In this document: positions 19,266 to 28,509 of the stretch, one piece after another | Numbering within the stretch: the first letter of the stretch is position 1 | Layout: each line of letters starts with the position of its first letter | Assembly (NCBI RefSeq): GCF_000698555.1 | Contig: NZ_JFHE01000005.1 | Coordinates: forward strand, 186,001-250,000 | DNA: 64,000 nucleotides | Direction: 5' to 3' | DNA from: Caballeronia grimmiae | GTDB taxonomy: Bacteria; Pseudomonadota; Gammaproteobacteria; Burkholderiales; Burkholderiaceae | Made by a program: the position numbers and the translations under genes | Notes under the pieces: generated by a model | Database searches by the model: none | What the model saw: the letters and a program-made list of their open reading frames with translations, nothing else | Told to the model about the DNA's origin: nothing

Positions 19266-21467
19266 TCAACTGCCCGTGGCGGCATATTGCGAATACGCCC
19301 CATACGCCGTGCCGCTCGCCGGCGTATCCGTGAGCAACGCTCCGTGCAGCGGCACGCCCGCGTTTGCGAGTTGGCGCGTGGTTTCGCGAAGTTCAGCCGC
19401 GGTGTGACGTCCATGCCGCACGACCAGCAACGACGCATCGACGTGCCTGCCGATCAGCCCGGCATCGGTCACAGCGAGCACAGGTGGCGAGTCGATAATC
19501 ACGTAGTCGTAGCGCTCGCGCAGACGCTTCAGAACACTCGCGAGCCGTTCATTCATCAGTAGTTCCGATGGCCGATCGGGCATCCCCCCGCCGGTAATGA
19601 CGTCGAGACCCGGAAGCACGTTGCGGTTAATCACTGCATCCGGTTCCGCGTCACGAAGCAGATTCGAGAAACCCGGTTCCCGCTTCAGCCCGAGCACGCC
19701 GCTCAAGTTGCCGCGACGCATGTCGCCGTCGATCAACAGCACGCGAGCGCCGCCCGCCGCGATCACCGCCGCGAGATTGACCGAGATAAACGATTTGCCG
19801 ATCCCCGGCCGCGCGCCGGTGACCATGACGATCATGTTCCGCTGCTTGAGCACGCCGAACTGAAGCGCCGTGCGCAAGCTGCGCAGACCTTCGACAGCGA
19901 CGTCGTTCGGGGCGAGCGCGGCCAGCACTCGATGTTTCGACGAACCACGCCGGCGCGAAGCGGCAAGTGCCGCCTCGCGTGGCGAGTGGGAGATGATCGC
20001 GAGCACAGGAAGGTCGATCGCGCTTTCGATCTCGGCAGGCGTTTCCAGCCCGCGATTGAACATGCGTCGACCGAGCGCGAGGGAGCAGCCCGCCACGAGA
20101 CCGAGCAGGACCGAAAGCACCAAAGCCAGCGCCTTTTTCGGTGCAACCGGCTTCTCCGGCGTCACCGCATAGTCGACCGTCCGTACATTGCCCAGTTGAC
20201 CGGCCTTGAGCACGCTCAATTGCTGCGTGCTGTTCAGCAGACTCGTATACAGGTCGTTGCTGACTTTCACATCGCGCAAGAGCCGCACCGCGTCCTGCTG
20301 AACAGACGGCAGCGCGCTGATTCGATGATCGAAATCGCCCGACTGCCGCTTCAATTCGCCAATGCTTGCATCGATGGCCACCACTTCCGGATGGTGCGCG
20401 GTATAGCGCTGCACGAGCTCAGCGCGCTTCTGTTCCAGTTCGACGATCTTCGACCGGTTTTCGACCGCCGATTGAAGCAGCAACTTGCTCTGTTCTTCTA
20501 GGTCCACCGCGCCGTTTTTGGCACGGAACGCGTTGTAGCGTGCTTCGGCGCGATCGAGATCGGCGCGCAGTTGCGGCAACTGATCGGCCAGGAACGCGAG
20601 CATCTGTTGCGCCTGCGCGGATTTCCGGTCGACGTTGCGCTGCACGTACAGCGCGGCGATGGCGTTGACGGTCGTCGCCGTCAGTTCGGCATCCTTTCCA
20701 TCGAGCGACATGCCGACGATGCCCGACTGCTTCGTCTTCTCCGCGATCTTCAGCGCATCTTGAAGATCGGCGATGGTCTGCTGTGTCGAGAAGCGCTTCA
20801 GATCGAAGCGAGTACCGGAGCGCGCAAGCAGCGACCTGACGGTCAACGTGACGCCGCCCGCGCTTGCTGTCTCGCCCACGCGTCCGCGCAGTATGGTGTC
20901 GCCGTCCGGCGACACCAGTTCGTATCGTTCGCCGTCTCGAGCGATCAGCGTGAAGGTCTTCTCGTACTGCGTCGAAGGCACAGTGAACTCAGATACGCCG
21001 ATGCGCTCGCCGCCCCACGCGAAGCTGCCAAGACCGAAGGCCGCGCTCGCCAGTCCGCTGCCGGCTGTGTAGCGCACATACGGCGCGCCGACGATAGGAA
21101 CGTAATGCGGACGCGCATCGATGTCGAGATGGAGTCGATTGACTGCGTCGCCCACCACGTTGCGCGAACGCATCAACTCGATTTCTGCGTCCGCGCTCGC
21201 CTTGTTTTGAAACAGCGCCGCGAGGTCGCCCAGCTTGTCGTTCAGCGAGCCGGCGCCGCTGTCGTCATCGACCTGGATGAGCACGTCGGCGCGATAGGTC
21301 GGCGCCCAGAGGAACGCATAGAGCGAGCCGATCGACAGCGCGCAGGCCGTCGCGATTGCAATGAGCTTCCGGTTCTCGCGAAGCACTGTGAGCACTTCCG
21401 AAAGAGAAATCTCGTCGTTGTCGGGCGTGGAGCGCGACTGATTGGGAGGTTGCTGCATATCTTTCAT
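19266..21467 (-). CDS. wzc: Wzc-type polysaccharide co-polymerase / tyrosine autokinase
   Basis: A 733-residue protein. An N-terminal Wzz domain has its first membrane segment near residues 33-53 and its second near 442-465. The cytosolic BY-kinase domain has Walker A GARPGIGKS near residue 550 and Walker A' LLIDGDMRRG near 575. The C-terminal tail is Tyr-rich (YGAYSQYAATGS), giving three phosphorylation candidates. It controls chain length and couples polymerisation to export through Wza. The ATG at 21467 overlaps the stop of the phosphatase gene by ATGA and is preferred over upstream in-frame ATGs. The adjacent phosphatase should reverse its autophosphorylation. Confidence 0.94.
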   Translation of the reverse strand: MKDMQQPPNQSRSTPDNDEISLSEVLTVLRENRKLIAIATACALSIGSLYAFLWAPTYRADVLIQVDDDSGAGSLNDKLGDLAALFQNKASADAEIELMRSRNVVGDAVNRLHLDIDARPHYVPIVGAPYVRYTAGSGLASAAFGLGSFAWGGERIGVSEFTVPSTQYEKTFTLIARDGERYELVSPDGDTILRGRVGETASAGGVTLTVRSLLARSGTRFDLKRFSTQQTIADLQDALKIAEKTKQSGIVGMSLDGKDAELTATTVNAIAALYVQRNVDRKSAQAQQMLAFLADQLPQLRADLDRAEARYNAFRAKNGAVDLEEQSKLLLQSAVENRSKIVELEQKRAELVQRYTAHHPEVVAIDASIGELKRQSGDFDHRISALPSVQQDAVRLLRDVKVSNDLYTSLLNSTQQLSVLKAGQLGNVRTVDYAVTPEKPVAPKKALALVLSVLLGLVAGCSLALGRRMFNRGLETPAEIESAIDLPVLAIISHSPREAALAASRRRGSSKHRVLAALAPNDVAVEGLRSLRTALQFGVLKQRNMIVMVTGARPGIGKSFISVNLAAVIAAGGARVLLIDGDMRRGNLSGVLGLKREPGFSNLLRDAEPDAVINRNVLPGLDVITGGGMPDRPSELLMNERLASVLKRLRERYDYVIIDSPPVLAVTDAGLIGRHVDASLLVVRHGRHTAAELRETTRQLANAGVPLHGALLTDTPASGTAYGAYSQYAATGS

Positions 21468-21901
21468 TGCGGCTCGTTCAGCCTGTGAGTCCATTGCGAG
21501 ATGCCGTATCGAATCTGGGCGAAGGCGAGTTCGGACACGGTTCGATGGCGTCGATACGGGTCCATGACGTCCGCTTTGTCCTGTTCGCAAAGGCGAAATA
21601 CCTTGCCGCGCGCCGATGGAAACGCGGCCTTCACCCAGTCGCACTGGGCCAGTGTCATGGTGAGAATCAGATCGGCGTCGCGCACGAGCGACGCGTCGAG
21701 TTGCCTCGCGACGTGCGAATCGAGCGCAATACCGTGTGCTTGCGCGAGTTCGCCGATGACCGCGTCCACAGGCGCGCCAACGAGCGCAGCCGTCCCCGCC
21801 GACGTCACCTCGACATCCGCAAGCTCATGCGCCAGCAACGCCGCCGCAACCGGACTCCGGCACACATTCCCCTCGCACACCATCAGCACGGAGCGGATCA
21901 T
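21464..21901 (-). CDS. wzb: Low-molecular-weight protein tyrosine phosphatase (Wzb)
   Basis: A 145-residue LMW-PTP. The P-loop VCEGNVCRSP starts at residue 8 (C-x5-R signature), and the general-acid Asp lies in VMDPYRRH near residue 114. It dephosphorylates the Tyr tail of the Wzc-like kinase encoded immediately downstream. Its ATG at 21901 overlaps the wza stop by ATGA; the reading frame stays open far upstream but only by chance within wza. Confidence 0.95.
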   Translation of the reverse strand: MIRSVLMVCEGNVCRSPVAAALLAHELADVEVTSAGTAALVGAPVDAVIGELAQAHGIALDSHVARQLDASLVRDADLILTMTLAQCDWVKAAFPSARGKVFRLCEQDKADVMDPYRRHRTVSELAFAQIRYGISQWTHRLNEPQ

Positions 21902-23076
21902 TTCGCGATCACTCCCGCCGTAAGCCCCGTGCTGATCAGCGGCATCAACAGGCTTATCACGCGGTTGAAGCGCACGAGCCCATTGCCGTCGACATAAACG
22001 ATGTCCTTCGGCTGCAGATCGAAATCCTTCGCGACGAGCATCGCGACCGGCGACCGGCTGTCGAGATGGAAGACTTCGGGCTTGCCGTCGCGCGAGCGGA
22101 TGACGAACATCTGCGCGGTGTCCGCCGTGTTCGCATTCACACTGCCCACTTGCGACAGCGCATCCGCGAGCGACAGCGTGCCGTCGCGTCGCGGCACCGC
22201 CGAACCGGGCTTGCTGACTTCGCCCATCACGTAGACGCCCTTGTCCTCGCGCGAGGTCACGCGCAGCACGTCGCCCGCCTTGAGAAACAGCTTCGACGGA
22301 TCGACGCCCTGCGCCAGCATCCGCGTCACATCGAGCCGATGCGGCACGCCATTGCGCACGAGCACGACATCGCTCTGATCGGCGCTGTCGGAGAAGCCGC
22401 CCGCGTGCGCGATCGCGTCGTAGAAATTGAGCGGCACATCCGTCAACGAGAACGCACCGGGCGACCGGACTTCGCCATCGACATAAACCTGACGCGAACG
22501 GTACGACGCCATGCGAACCGTCACCTGCGGGTTCACGAAATAGCGGGACAGCGCGGAAGTCAGCCGCTCGCGGATTTGTTGCGTGCCGAGGCCCGCCACG
22601 TTGAGACTGCCCGCGTAGGGGAAAGCGAGCTTGCCGCTTTGATCGACGACGAAACCCGCCGCCGGATCGCCCGGCTTCGACGGCCCCTGCGTCTGCGTGG
22701 AGCCGACGGCCTGCGCAAGCTCGGGGTGATCCCACACGACGATCTGCAAGACATCGCCCGGGCCGACCGTATAAGGTTGCGGCGCGGCGAACAACTGGCG
22801 CGTCTGCGCGTCCTGCCAGGCACTGCGCTTCTCCGCGAGGCTTCTCACGGTCGCGAGATCCAGCTCGGTGATCGGAATCTCGGGCGTCGCGGCCGTCGGC
22901 GCAACGGAGGACGTGCTGGTCTGCACGCCATCGTTCGTGTTCGGCCCGGTGAGCATCTGAAAGCCCGGTGCGGCCGCGCAGGCGCTCAGGAGTCCTGTCA
23001 GCGCGATCGCAGCGCCAAGCCGCGGAGTGGAAGCGCGCCGCATTGCGTCGCAGGCGCGTTCAATCGAAAACTTCAT
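21898..23076 (-). CDS. wza: Wza-like outer-membrane polysaccharide export lipoprotein
   Basis: A 392-residue polysaccharide biosynthesis/export protein. The N-terminus ends in the lipobox LLSAC, so it should be lipidated and sent to the outer membrane. The PES domain begins at YTVGPGDVLQIVVWDHPE, followed by SLBB repeats (VYVDGEVRSPGAF and VYVMGEVSKPGSA). The C-terminal FDLQPKDIVYVDG and a hydrophobic end fit the transmembrane helix of Wza. It forms the export channel docked to Wzc. Confidence 0.95.
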   Translation of the reverse strand: MKFSIERACDAMRRASTPRLGAAIALTGLLSACAAAPGFQMLTGPNTNDGVQTSTSSVAPTAATPEIPITELDLATVRSLAEKRSAWQDAQTRQLFAAPQPYTVGPGDVLQIVVWDHPELAQAVGSTQTQGPSKPGDPAAGFVVDQSGKLAFPYAGSLNVAGLGTQQIRERLTSALSRYFVNPQVTVRMASYRSRQVYVDGEVRSPGAFSLTDVPLNFYDAIAHAGGFSDSADQSDVVLVRNGVPHRLDVTRMLAQGVDPSKLFLKAGDVLRVTSREDKGVYVMGEVSKPGSAVPRRDGTLSLADALSQVGSVNANTADTAQMFVIRSRDGKPEVFHLDSRSPVAMLVAKDFDLQPKDIVYVDGNGLVRFNRVISLLMPLISTGLTAGVIAK

Positions 23077-23091
23077 GGATGACCCTGCGCT

Positions 23092-24477
23092 TCAATAAGC
23101 GTTGTGATGAACGAAGCCCCGCACGATCGTCGCGAAGAGGATGCGTACATCAAAGGCCAACGACCAATTGCTGAGATAGAACAAATCGTGCTCGACGCGC
23201 TTTTGCATCTTCTCGATGGAATCCGTTTCGCCGCGCAGCCCGTTCACCTGCGCCCAGCCCGTGATGCCCGGCTTGATGCGATAGCGATGGATATAGCCGT
23301 CGACGATTTCCTGATACACCGCGTCATGCTCGATGGCATGCGGACGCGGCCCCACCACCGACATGTCGCCGCGCAGCACGTTGAGGAATTGCGGCAGTTC
23401 GTCGAGACTCGTGCGGCGCAACAGCGCGCCAAGGGGCGTGATCCGCGCATCGCCGCGCGTGGCCTGCTCGACCACGCCGTCGCCCGGCGCGTGAACGTGC
23501 ATCGTGCGGAATTTGAAAATCTGAAAGGGCTCGCCCTTCGCTCCGTGGCGCCACTGCTTGAACATCACCGGACCCGGCGACGAGCACTTCACCGCAAGCG
23601 CAATGAGCAGGAACAACGGCGAGAGCGAGATCAGCGCGCACGTCGCGAAAGCACAGTCGAAAATCGCCTTGACGGCCAGCGCGCGATCCGTGAGCGGCGC
23701 TGCGACGAGATTGACGGCGAATGCAGCGTCGACGTCGGCGGCGTCGTTGCGAAAACGCGCGTGCTTGCCGACATCCGGAAGAAAGCGGATGTTCAGCAAG
23801 TCATTGCGGAAGATGTCGAGGAAGCGCAGAAGCGTCGCTTCATCGGTCAGCGGAAGCGCGAGCCATAGTTCGTCGATACGCTGCTCTCGCACGTAGGCGA
23901 CGAACGGCTCCATGTGGCAAAAGAGCCGGAAGCCGTCGGTGTTCGCCGTCGCTGCTTCGTTCAGATCGAACCGTGCGTCGATGCGATACACGGAATCGCG
24001 CCTGGCGAGAAAGCGCTGCATGAACGCATCGCAATGATCGCCGCGTCCGACGAGGGCAACCGAGCGCGTTCGAGCACGTCGGGCGCGAATCATTCGGACG
24101 ACGAAGCGGCACCCTGTCACACCCGCGAAGGTCGACGACGACCAGCAGGCGAACCATATGAGCGATGGCTGAAACTCGCGATGCATCGACATTGCGGCGA
24201 AGGTCGCGAGGGCTTCGCAAAGCGTCCACGCGAGCGCCGGCCCGAGAATGCCGGCGACAGTCCCGCTGCACTGCTGACTGCGCACGGATTGGCCCGCCCA
24301 GGCGAGCAACACGGCGAACGCCGCGGCGGCGCTCACATAGCCGGCCTCGAAGGACGCGCCGAACACGCGATACGCAAAAAGCGCGCTTCCGAGAGCGACG
24401 AACGCTTCGCATAGACGCAGCGGCACGTCGCGGCCAGAAGGCCGCTCCAACAACAGAGAATATCTCGACAATCGCAT
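23092..24477 (-). CDS. wcaJ: Undecaprenyl-phosphate glucose phosphotransferase (WcaJ/ExoY family)
   Basis: A 461-residue polyisoprenyl-phosphate hexose-1-phosphate transferase. It has N-terminal membrane segments, a CoA-binding-like middle domain, a further segment near residue 270 and the catalytic bacterial sugar transferase domain. The latter shows FKFRTMHV, TSLDELPQFLNVLRGDMSVVGPRP and KPGITGWAQVNGLRG. It starts repeat-unit synthesis by loading the first sugar-1-phosphate on undecaprenyl phosphate; glucose is typical, galactose or an amino sugar possible. The ATG at 24477 gives normal family length; the frame is open to 24606. It is the first gene of the operon. Confidence 0.9.
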   Translation of the reverse strand: MRLSRYSLLLERPSGRDVPLRLCEAFVALGSALFAYRVFGASFEAGYVSAAAAFAVLLAWAGQSVRSQQCSGTVAGILGPALAWTLCEALATFAAMSMHREFQPSLIWFACWSSSTFAGVTGCRFVVRMIRARRARTRSVALVGRGDHCDAFMQRFLARRDSVYRIDARFDLNEAATANTDGFRLFCHMEPFVAYVREQRIDELWLALPLTDEATLLRFLDIFRNDLLNIRFLPDVGKHARFRNDAADVDAAFAVNLVAAPLTDRALAVKAIFDCAFATCALISLSPLFLLIALAVKCSSPGPVMFKQWRHGAKGEPFQIFKFRTMHVHAPGDGVVEQATRGDARITPLGALLRRTSLDELPQFLNVLRGDMSVVGPRPHAIEHDAVYQEIVDGYIHRYRIKPGITGWAQVNGLRGETDSIEKMQKRVEHDLFYLSNWSLAFDVRILFATIVRGFVHHNAY

Positions 24478-24602
24478 GACCCGACCGACGGTGATACCGG
24501 GGCACCGAACCGCCGCCGGATAAAGGCAGCAGTCCACCGGACCATCGGCTATTCGACCTGAATATGAGGTCGCCATACTCGTGCTGCGAGACTGTTGTGC
24601 TC

Positions 24603-24695
24603 GCATGCCGGTCAGCGACTCCCTTTTGTAAGGCGGCGCAGTTCACCTGCGTCACCACCCGAAAGGGGCGAAGTCTCCGTTAAGCACCGGCATGC
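24603..24695. repeat. Spaced 10-bp inverted repeat upstream of wcaJ
   Basis: GCATGCCGGT at 24603-24612 is matched exactly by its reverse complement ACCGGCATGC at 24686-24695, with 73 bases between the arms. The copies lie about 125 and 210 bases upstream of the preferred wcaJ start. They could be paired binding sites for a regulator that loops the promoter. Confidence 0.45.
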
Positions 24696-24852
24696 AGGAA
24701 TCGGAGAGGTCTGAATTCAAGAGGCGCAGAAAAGCGCGCGGACGACGAGAGGAGAGATGAGGCGGGAGGCGGCGTGTGCGGTCACGCGAGGGCAGGGGTG
24801 ACGCATCGCCATGTCGCGGCGGCGCGCGATGTAGGACAAATCGTGCAGGAAC

Positions 24853-24880
24853 GGCGCGTGCAAACTTGTCGACACGCGCC
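24853..24880 (-). terminator. Possible terminator stem-loop after the DUF979 gene
   Basis: GGCGCGTG at 24853-24860 pairs with CACGCGCC at 24873-24880 around a 12-base loop, just past the leftward DUF979 stop. There is no T run on the minus strand after it, so it may be an end-protecting hairpin more than an intrinsic terminator. Confidence 0.4.
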
Positions 24881-24896
24881 GCTCGTTAATGCAGCT

Positions 24897-25853
24897 TCAG
24901 AGGAACATCAGCCAGTTCAACAGGAAGATATTCACGACCAGCAACGTCAGCGCAGTCGGCACCTGCACCTTGATGACCGCGTTCTTGTCGGGTAATTCGA
25001 GCAGCGCCGCCGGCACGATGTTGAAGTTCGCCGCCATCGGCGTCATCAGCGTGCCGCAGTAGCCGGAGAACATGCCGATCGCGACCATCGTCGCCGGATT
25101 GCCGTGAAAGACGCCAACGAGAATCGGCACGCCGACGCCGCCCGTCATCACCGGGAACGCGGCGAAGCCGTTGCCCATCACCATCGTGAACAGCGCCATG
25201 CCGATGCAGTACACCGCCACCGCGACGAGCCTGTAATCGAGATTCACGTAAGCCGTCGTCACGTGCGCGACCGCCTTGCCGACGCCCGCGTCGGAGAACA
25301 CGAGCCCGAGCATGCCGAGCATCTGCGGCAGCACGGCGGCCCACGACAGCGCATCGATCAGGCGGCGCGCTTCACGCATCGACTGGCCGACGGTATCGCG
25401 CGTCATCACGCACGCGACCGCCAGCGCGATCACACAGCCGATGCCGAAGCCGATCAGCGTCACGTTCTTCAACTCGATGAGCGGCCTGCCGCCGAACACG
25501 AGATGACTCGCCCCGAGCGTCAGGATGACGGTGACGACGGGAATCGTCAGCGCGGGCACGAAGAGCTTGTTGCCGAGACGCATGGCGCTCTGGCGGCGCG
25601 TTTCATCGGAGAGCATCTTCGGCTTCGCGCCGGTGACGCCGCCGAGACCCGCGATCAGCGCCATCGCCACGACCAGCACGCCGACGACCGATGGCGGCAG
25701 CAAGTCGCCGATGAGAAAAATCAGCGCATACACGAGCCAGAACACGCCCGTTGTCAGCCGGCGCGGATGCGACTTGTCGGTGAGGATCATGCCCGCGACG
25801 ACCACGAGCACGATGCCGACCAGATAGAAGAGATAGTTGATCGTCAGCGTCAT
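24897..25853 (-). CDS. DUF979 family membrane protein
   Basis: A 318-residue polytopic membrane protein with about nine to ten hydrophobic segments, recognised as the DUF979 type by its pairing with a DUF969 protein. The motif MGNGFAAFPVMTGGVG late in the protein, and GYCGTLMTPMAANFNIVPAALLEL near the end, look like transporter re-entrant segments. It overlaps the DUF969 gene by ATGA. The pair lies beside the 5-oxoprolinase genes, so transport of 5-oxoproline or a related compound is a reasonable but untested idea. Confidence 0.82.
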   Translation of the reverse strand: MTLTINYLFYLVGIVLVVVAGMILTDKSHPRRLTTGVFWLVYALIFLIGDLLPPSVVGVLVVAMALIAGLGGVTGAKPKMLSDETRRQSAMRLGNKLFVPALTIPVVTVILTLGASHLVFGGRPLIELKNVTLIGFGIGCVIALAVACVMTRDTVGQSMREARRLIDALSWAAVLPQMLGMLGLVFSDAGVGKAVAHVTTAYVNLDYRLVAVAVYCIGMALFTMVMGNGFAAFPVMTGGVGVPILVGVFHGNPATMVAIGMFSGYCGTLMTPMAANFNIVPAALLELPDKNAVIKVQVPTALTLLVVNIFLLNWLMFL

Positions 25854-26569
25854 GCTTTTTCTCCGGCGACGTTGCGGGTGAGCGCATCGAGTTCGCGCGT
25901 CAGTTGACGGTCGAGCAGCCAGAGGCGAAAGCCATGAATCAGGAACGCGCAGATGGCGGTCGGGATGCCCCAGACGGCCACGTGCATCGGCTCGACGATA
26001 ATGCCCGCTTCCTTCAGGAACGTGACCATCAGCACGATCGCGCCGAACGCCACGAAGATGTCCTCGCCGAAGAACAGCCCGACGTTATCGGTCGCGGCCG
26101 AGTACGCGCGCAGCTTGTAGCGCACGGCGTCGGACAGCTTGCCGTAGCGCGCTTCCGTCGCGCCTTCCGCCATCGGGGCGAGCAGCGGCCGCACCATCTG
26201 CGGATGACCGCCGAGGCCCGTCAGGCCGACCGCCGCCGTCAGTTCGCGCACCAGCAAATAGACGATCAGCAGACGCCCGGCCGTCGCCGCGCGAATGCCC
26301 GAGATCCAGATTTGCGCGCGTTCGCGCAGCCCGTGCCGCTCCAGCAAGCCGATCACCGCAAGCGGCAACAGGATGATGAGCGGGATATTGCGCGTCTTCA
26401 GAAAGCCGGTGCCGATGGCGCTCAGAATGCGCTCGGGCGGGAAGTGCGCCGCGAATCCGGTGATGATCGCGGCTGCCGCGACGATCAGCATCGGATTGAA
26501 GCGCAGCACGAAGCCCACGATGATGACGGCCACGCCGATGAGCGGCCATAAACTGACTGGGGTTGCCAT
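25850..26569 (-). CDS. DUF969 family membrane protein
   Basis: A 239-residue membrane protein with about six hydrophobic segments. LLPLAVIGLLERHGLRERAQ and GLTGLGGHPQMVRPLLAPM are its most conserved-looking parts. The gene is translationally coupled to the DUF979 gene, implying a two-subunit membrane complex. It lies about 130 bases after pxpA, with a terminator between, so it may have its own promoter or depend on read-through. Confidence 0.82.
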   Translation of the reverse strand: MATPVSLWPLIGVAVIIVGFVLRFNPMLIVAAAAIITGFAAHFPPERILSAIGTGFLKTRNIPLIILLPLAVIGLLERHGLRERAQIWISGIRAATAGRLLIVYLLVRELTAAVGLTGLGGHPQMVRPLLAPMAEGATEARYGKLSDAVRYKLRAYSAATDNVGLFFGEDIFVAFGAIVLMVTFLKEAGIIVEPMHVAVWGIPTAICAFLIHGFRLWLLDRQLTRELDALTRNVAGEKA

Positions 26570-26652
26570 GAGATCTCCAAACGAACATGGATGAAAACAC
26601 CGCGCCTCGAACCGGGCGCGTGGTGACTGCGCGGCTCTCGTGGCCGCTTGCT

Positions 26653-26678
26653 AAAACGCCCCGGCGGTGCGGGGCGTT
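26653..26678 (-). terminator. Intrinsic terminator after pxpA
   Basis: On the minus strand AACGCCCC pairs with GGGGCGTT (plus-strand arms 26655-26662 and 26671-26678) around an eight-base loop, followed by TTTT. It is 20 bases past the pxpA stop and before the DUF969 start. Confidence 0.75.
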
Positions 26679-26697
26679 CAGTGCTCGGTTACGTCGC

Positions 26698-27444
26698 TCA
26701 GGCGGCGCGGGCGGCGCGCACGCCAATGCCGGCGACAGCCAGTGCGCCGCGAATGCGCCGTGCGAACGCGAGCGCGTGTTCGCCATCGCCATGCAGGCAG
26801 ATGGTCTGCGCATTCAACGGCACCCATTCGCCCGATACGGCCTGCACGCGCTGCTCGCGCACCATCGACAGCGTGCGGTCGAGCACGGCGTCTTCGTCGT
26901 CGAGCAATGCGCCCGGCTCCTTGCGCGGCACGAGCGAACCATCGGCGCGATAGCCGCGATCCGCGAACACTTCTTCGATTGCGCCGAGCCCCGCGCGCTT
27001 CGCGGCATCGACGAGACCGCTGTTCGCGAGGCCGAAGATCAGCAGCGTCGGATCGAAGTCGCGCACGGCGGCGACGATGGCATCGGCGATTTGCGGCGTT
27101 TTCGCCGCCTGGTTGTACAGCGCGCCGTGCGGCTTCACGTGCGCGATGCGCCCGCCTTCCGCTTTCGCGATCGCAGCGAGCGCGCCGAGCTGATACAGCA
27201 CGCCCGCGTAGATCTCTTCGGGCGGCAGGTCCATTTCCTTGCGGCCGAAGTTCTCGGGATCGTTGAAGCTCGGGTGCGCGCCGATCGCCACGCCTTTCGC
27301 CACCGCCCAGCGCACGCAGTCGCGCATCGCGGTGGCGCCGCCCGCATGCCAGCCGCACGCGATGTTCGCGGAACTCACGAGGTCGAGCAGCGCTTCGTCC
27401 GAGCCGCAGCCTTCGCCGAGGTCGGCGTTGAGATCGATTTCCAT
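26698..27444 (-). CDS. pxpA: 5-oxoprolinase subunit PxpA (LamB/YcsF family)
   Basis: A 248-residue cytosolic protein starting [20 protein letters not shown], the family signature, with [11 protein letters not shown] and [10 protein letters not shown] following. With PxpB and PxpC it cleaves 5-oxo-L-proline to glutamate using ATP. Here it is third in the operon (B-C-A), 33 bases after pxpC. A terminator follows. Confidence 0.94.
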   Translation of the reverse strand: MEIDLNADLGEGCGSDEALLDLVSSANIACGWHAGGATAMRDCVRWAVAKGVAIGAHPSFNDPENFGRKEMDLPPEEIYAGVLYQLGALAAIAKAEGGRIAHVKPHGALYNQAAKTPQIADAIVAAVRDFDPTLLIFGLANSGLVDAAKRAGLGAIEEVFADRGYRADGSLVPRKEPGALLDDEDAVLDRTLSMVREQRVQAVSGEWVPLNAQTICLHGDGEHALAFARRIRGALAVAGIGVRAARAA

Positions 27445-27477
27445 GTTAGTCGTCGATGTAGTCGTTGGGTTTGTCTG

Positions 27478-28509
27478 TTATCGCGCGATGCGTTCTTCGT
27501 GCATCGCGATGGCTGTTTCCACCTGTTTTACATACTGCCGTTCTTCAGCAAGCGCGTGGCGCGCTTCCTCCACCGATGTCTCGATGAAGCGCACGCCTCC
27601 GTTCAGCCGCGCCTGCGCGAGCTTCCACAAGTCCGCGCGAATGACTGCGCCGATCTTCGGATAGCCGCCCGTGGTCTGGGCATCGCCCATCAGGATGATC
27701 GGCTGTCCGTTCGGCGGCACCTGAATCGTGCCGGGCAAGACCGCGTGTGACAGCAGTTCGGTCTTGTCGCGACGCTCGAGCGCCGTGCCCGCGAGCCGGA
27801 AACCCATGCGGTTGCTGTTCGGCGTGATCGTCCATTCCTCGTTCCAGAAGTCGTCGTGAGCCTTGTCGCTGAAGCTCGCATATTCCGGACCGCGCAGCAC
27901 GCGGATCGGCGCGGCCCACGCGAGGCCGGGCGCGTGGCGGCCGCGGCGCAGGGGTTCATCGACGAGAACGAACTTGCACCACGCGGGCGCCTTGACGCCG
28001 AAAGCGGGTTCCTCCGGCGAAAACGCGATGCCCTTGTGCGGCTGCGGCACGCCTGCCGGCAAGCGGTCGCCGTCACGCAACGCGCGCCCGCCGAGCCCGC
28101 CGAAGCACGCGCCGAGGTCGGTGCTGCGCGAGCCGAGCATCGGCAGGACGTCGATGCCGCCCGCGATGCACACGTAGCCGCGCATGCCGCGCTTCGCCGC
28201 GCGCAGCGTCAGTTCCTGGCCCGCGCGCACCGGAAGGCTCCACCACGAATAGACCGGCACGTCGTCGAGCGTCGCGCCGAAGTCGGTGCCCGTGATGGCG
28301 ATGCGCGTCGCGCGCTTGAAGCGCAGCACCGTCGGCCCGAACGTCACCTCGATGCCCGCCGCATCCGGCCGGTTGCCGACGAGTCGATTGCCGATTTCGA
28401 GCGACAGCGCATCCAGCGCACCGCCCGAACTGACGCCGAGATGGCGGTATCCGTGGCGGCCGAGATCCTGCACCGTGGACAGCACGCCTGCGCGAATCAC
28501 GTCGATCAT
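27478..28509 (-). CDS. pxpC: 5-oxoprolinase subunit PxpC (biotin-dependent carboxyltransferase-like)
   Basis: A 343-residue protein of the KipA/AHS2 carboxyltransferase-like family. It starts MIDVIRAGVLSTVQDLGRHG, the family hallmark, and later shows SNRMGFRLAG and GQPIILMGDAQTTGGYPKIG. It forms the ATP-dependent 5-oxoprolinase with PxpB and PxpA. The ATG at 28509 overlaps the pxpB stop, which decides the start against the longer open frame. Confidence 0.94.
   Translation of the reverse strand: MIDVIRAGVLSTVQDLGRHGYRHLGVSSGGALDALSLEIGNRLVGNRPDAAGIEVTFGPTVLRFKRATRIAITGTDFGATLDDVPVYSWWSLPVRAGQELTLRAAKRGMRGYVCIAGGIDVLPMLGSRSTDLGACFGGLGGRALRDGDRLPAGVPQPHKGIAFSPEEPAFGVKAPAWCKFVLVDEPLRRGRHAPGLAWAAPIRVLRGPEYASFSDKAHDDFWNEEWTITPNSNRMGFRLAGTALERRDKTELLSHAVLPGTIQVPPNGQPIILMGDAQTTGGYPKIGAVIRADLWKLAQARLNGGVRFIETSVEEARHALAEERQYVKQVETAIAMHEERIAR

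Larger units (their letters stand above)
24478..24896. other. Upstream region of the exopolysaccharide operon, no gene
   Basis: This stretch lies between the start of wcaJ and the end of the DUF979 gene. It should contain the leftward exopolysaccharide promoter. I see no clear sigma-70 hexamers and no JUMPstart/ops-type element. It contains a 10-bp inverted repeat at 24603-24695 and a stem-loop at 24853-24880, described separately. Confidence 0.5.
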
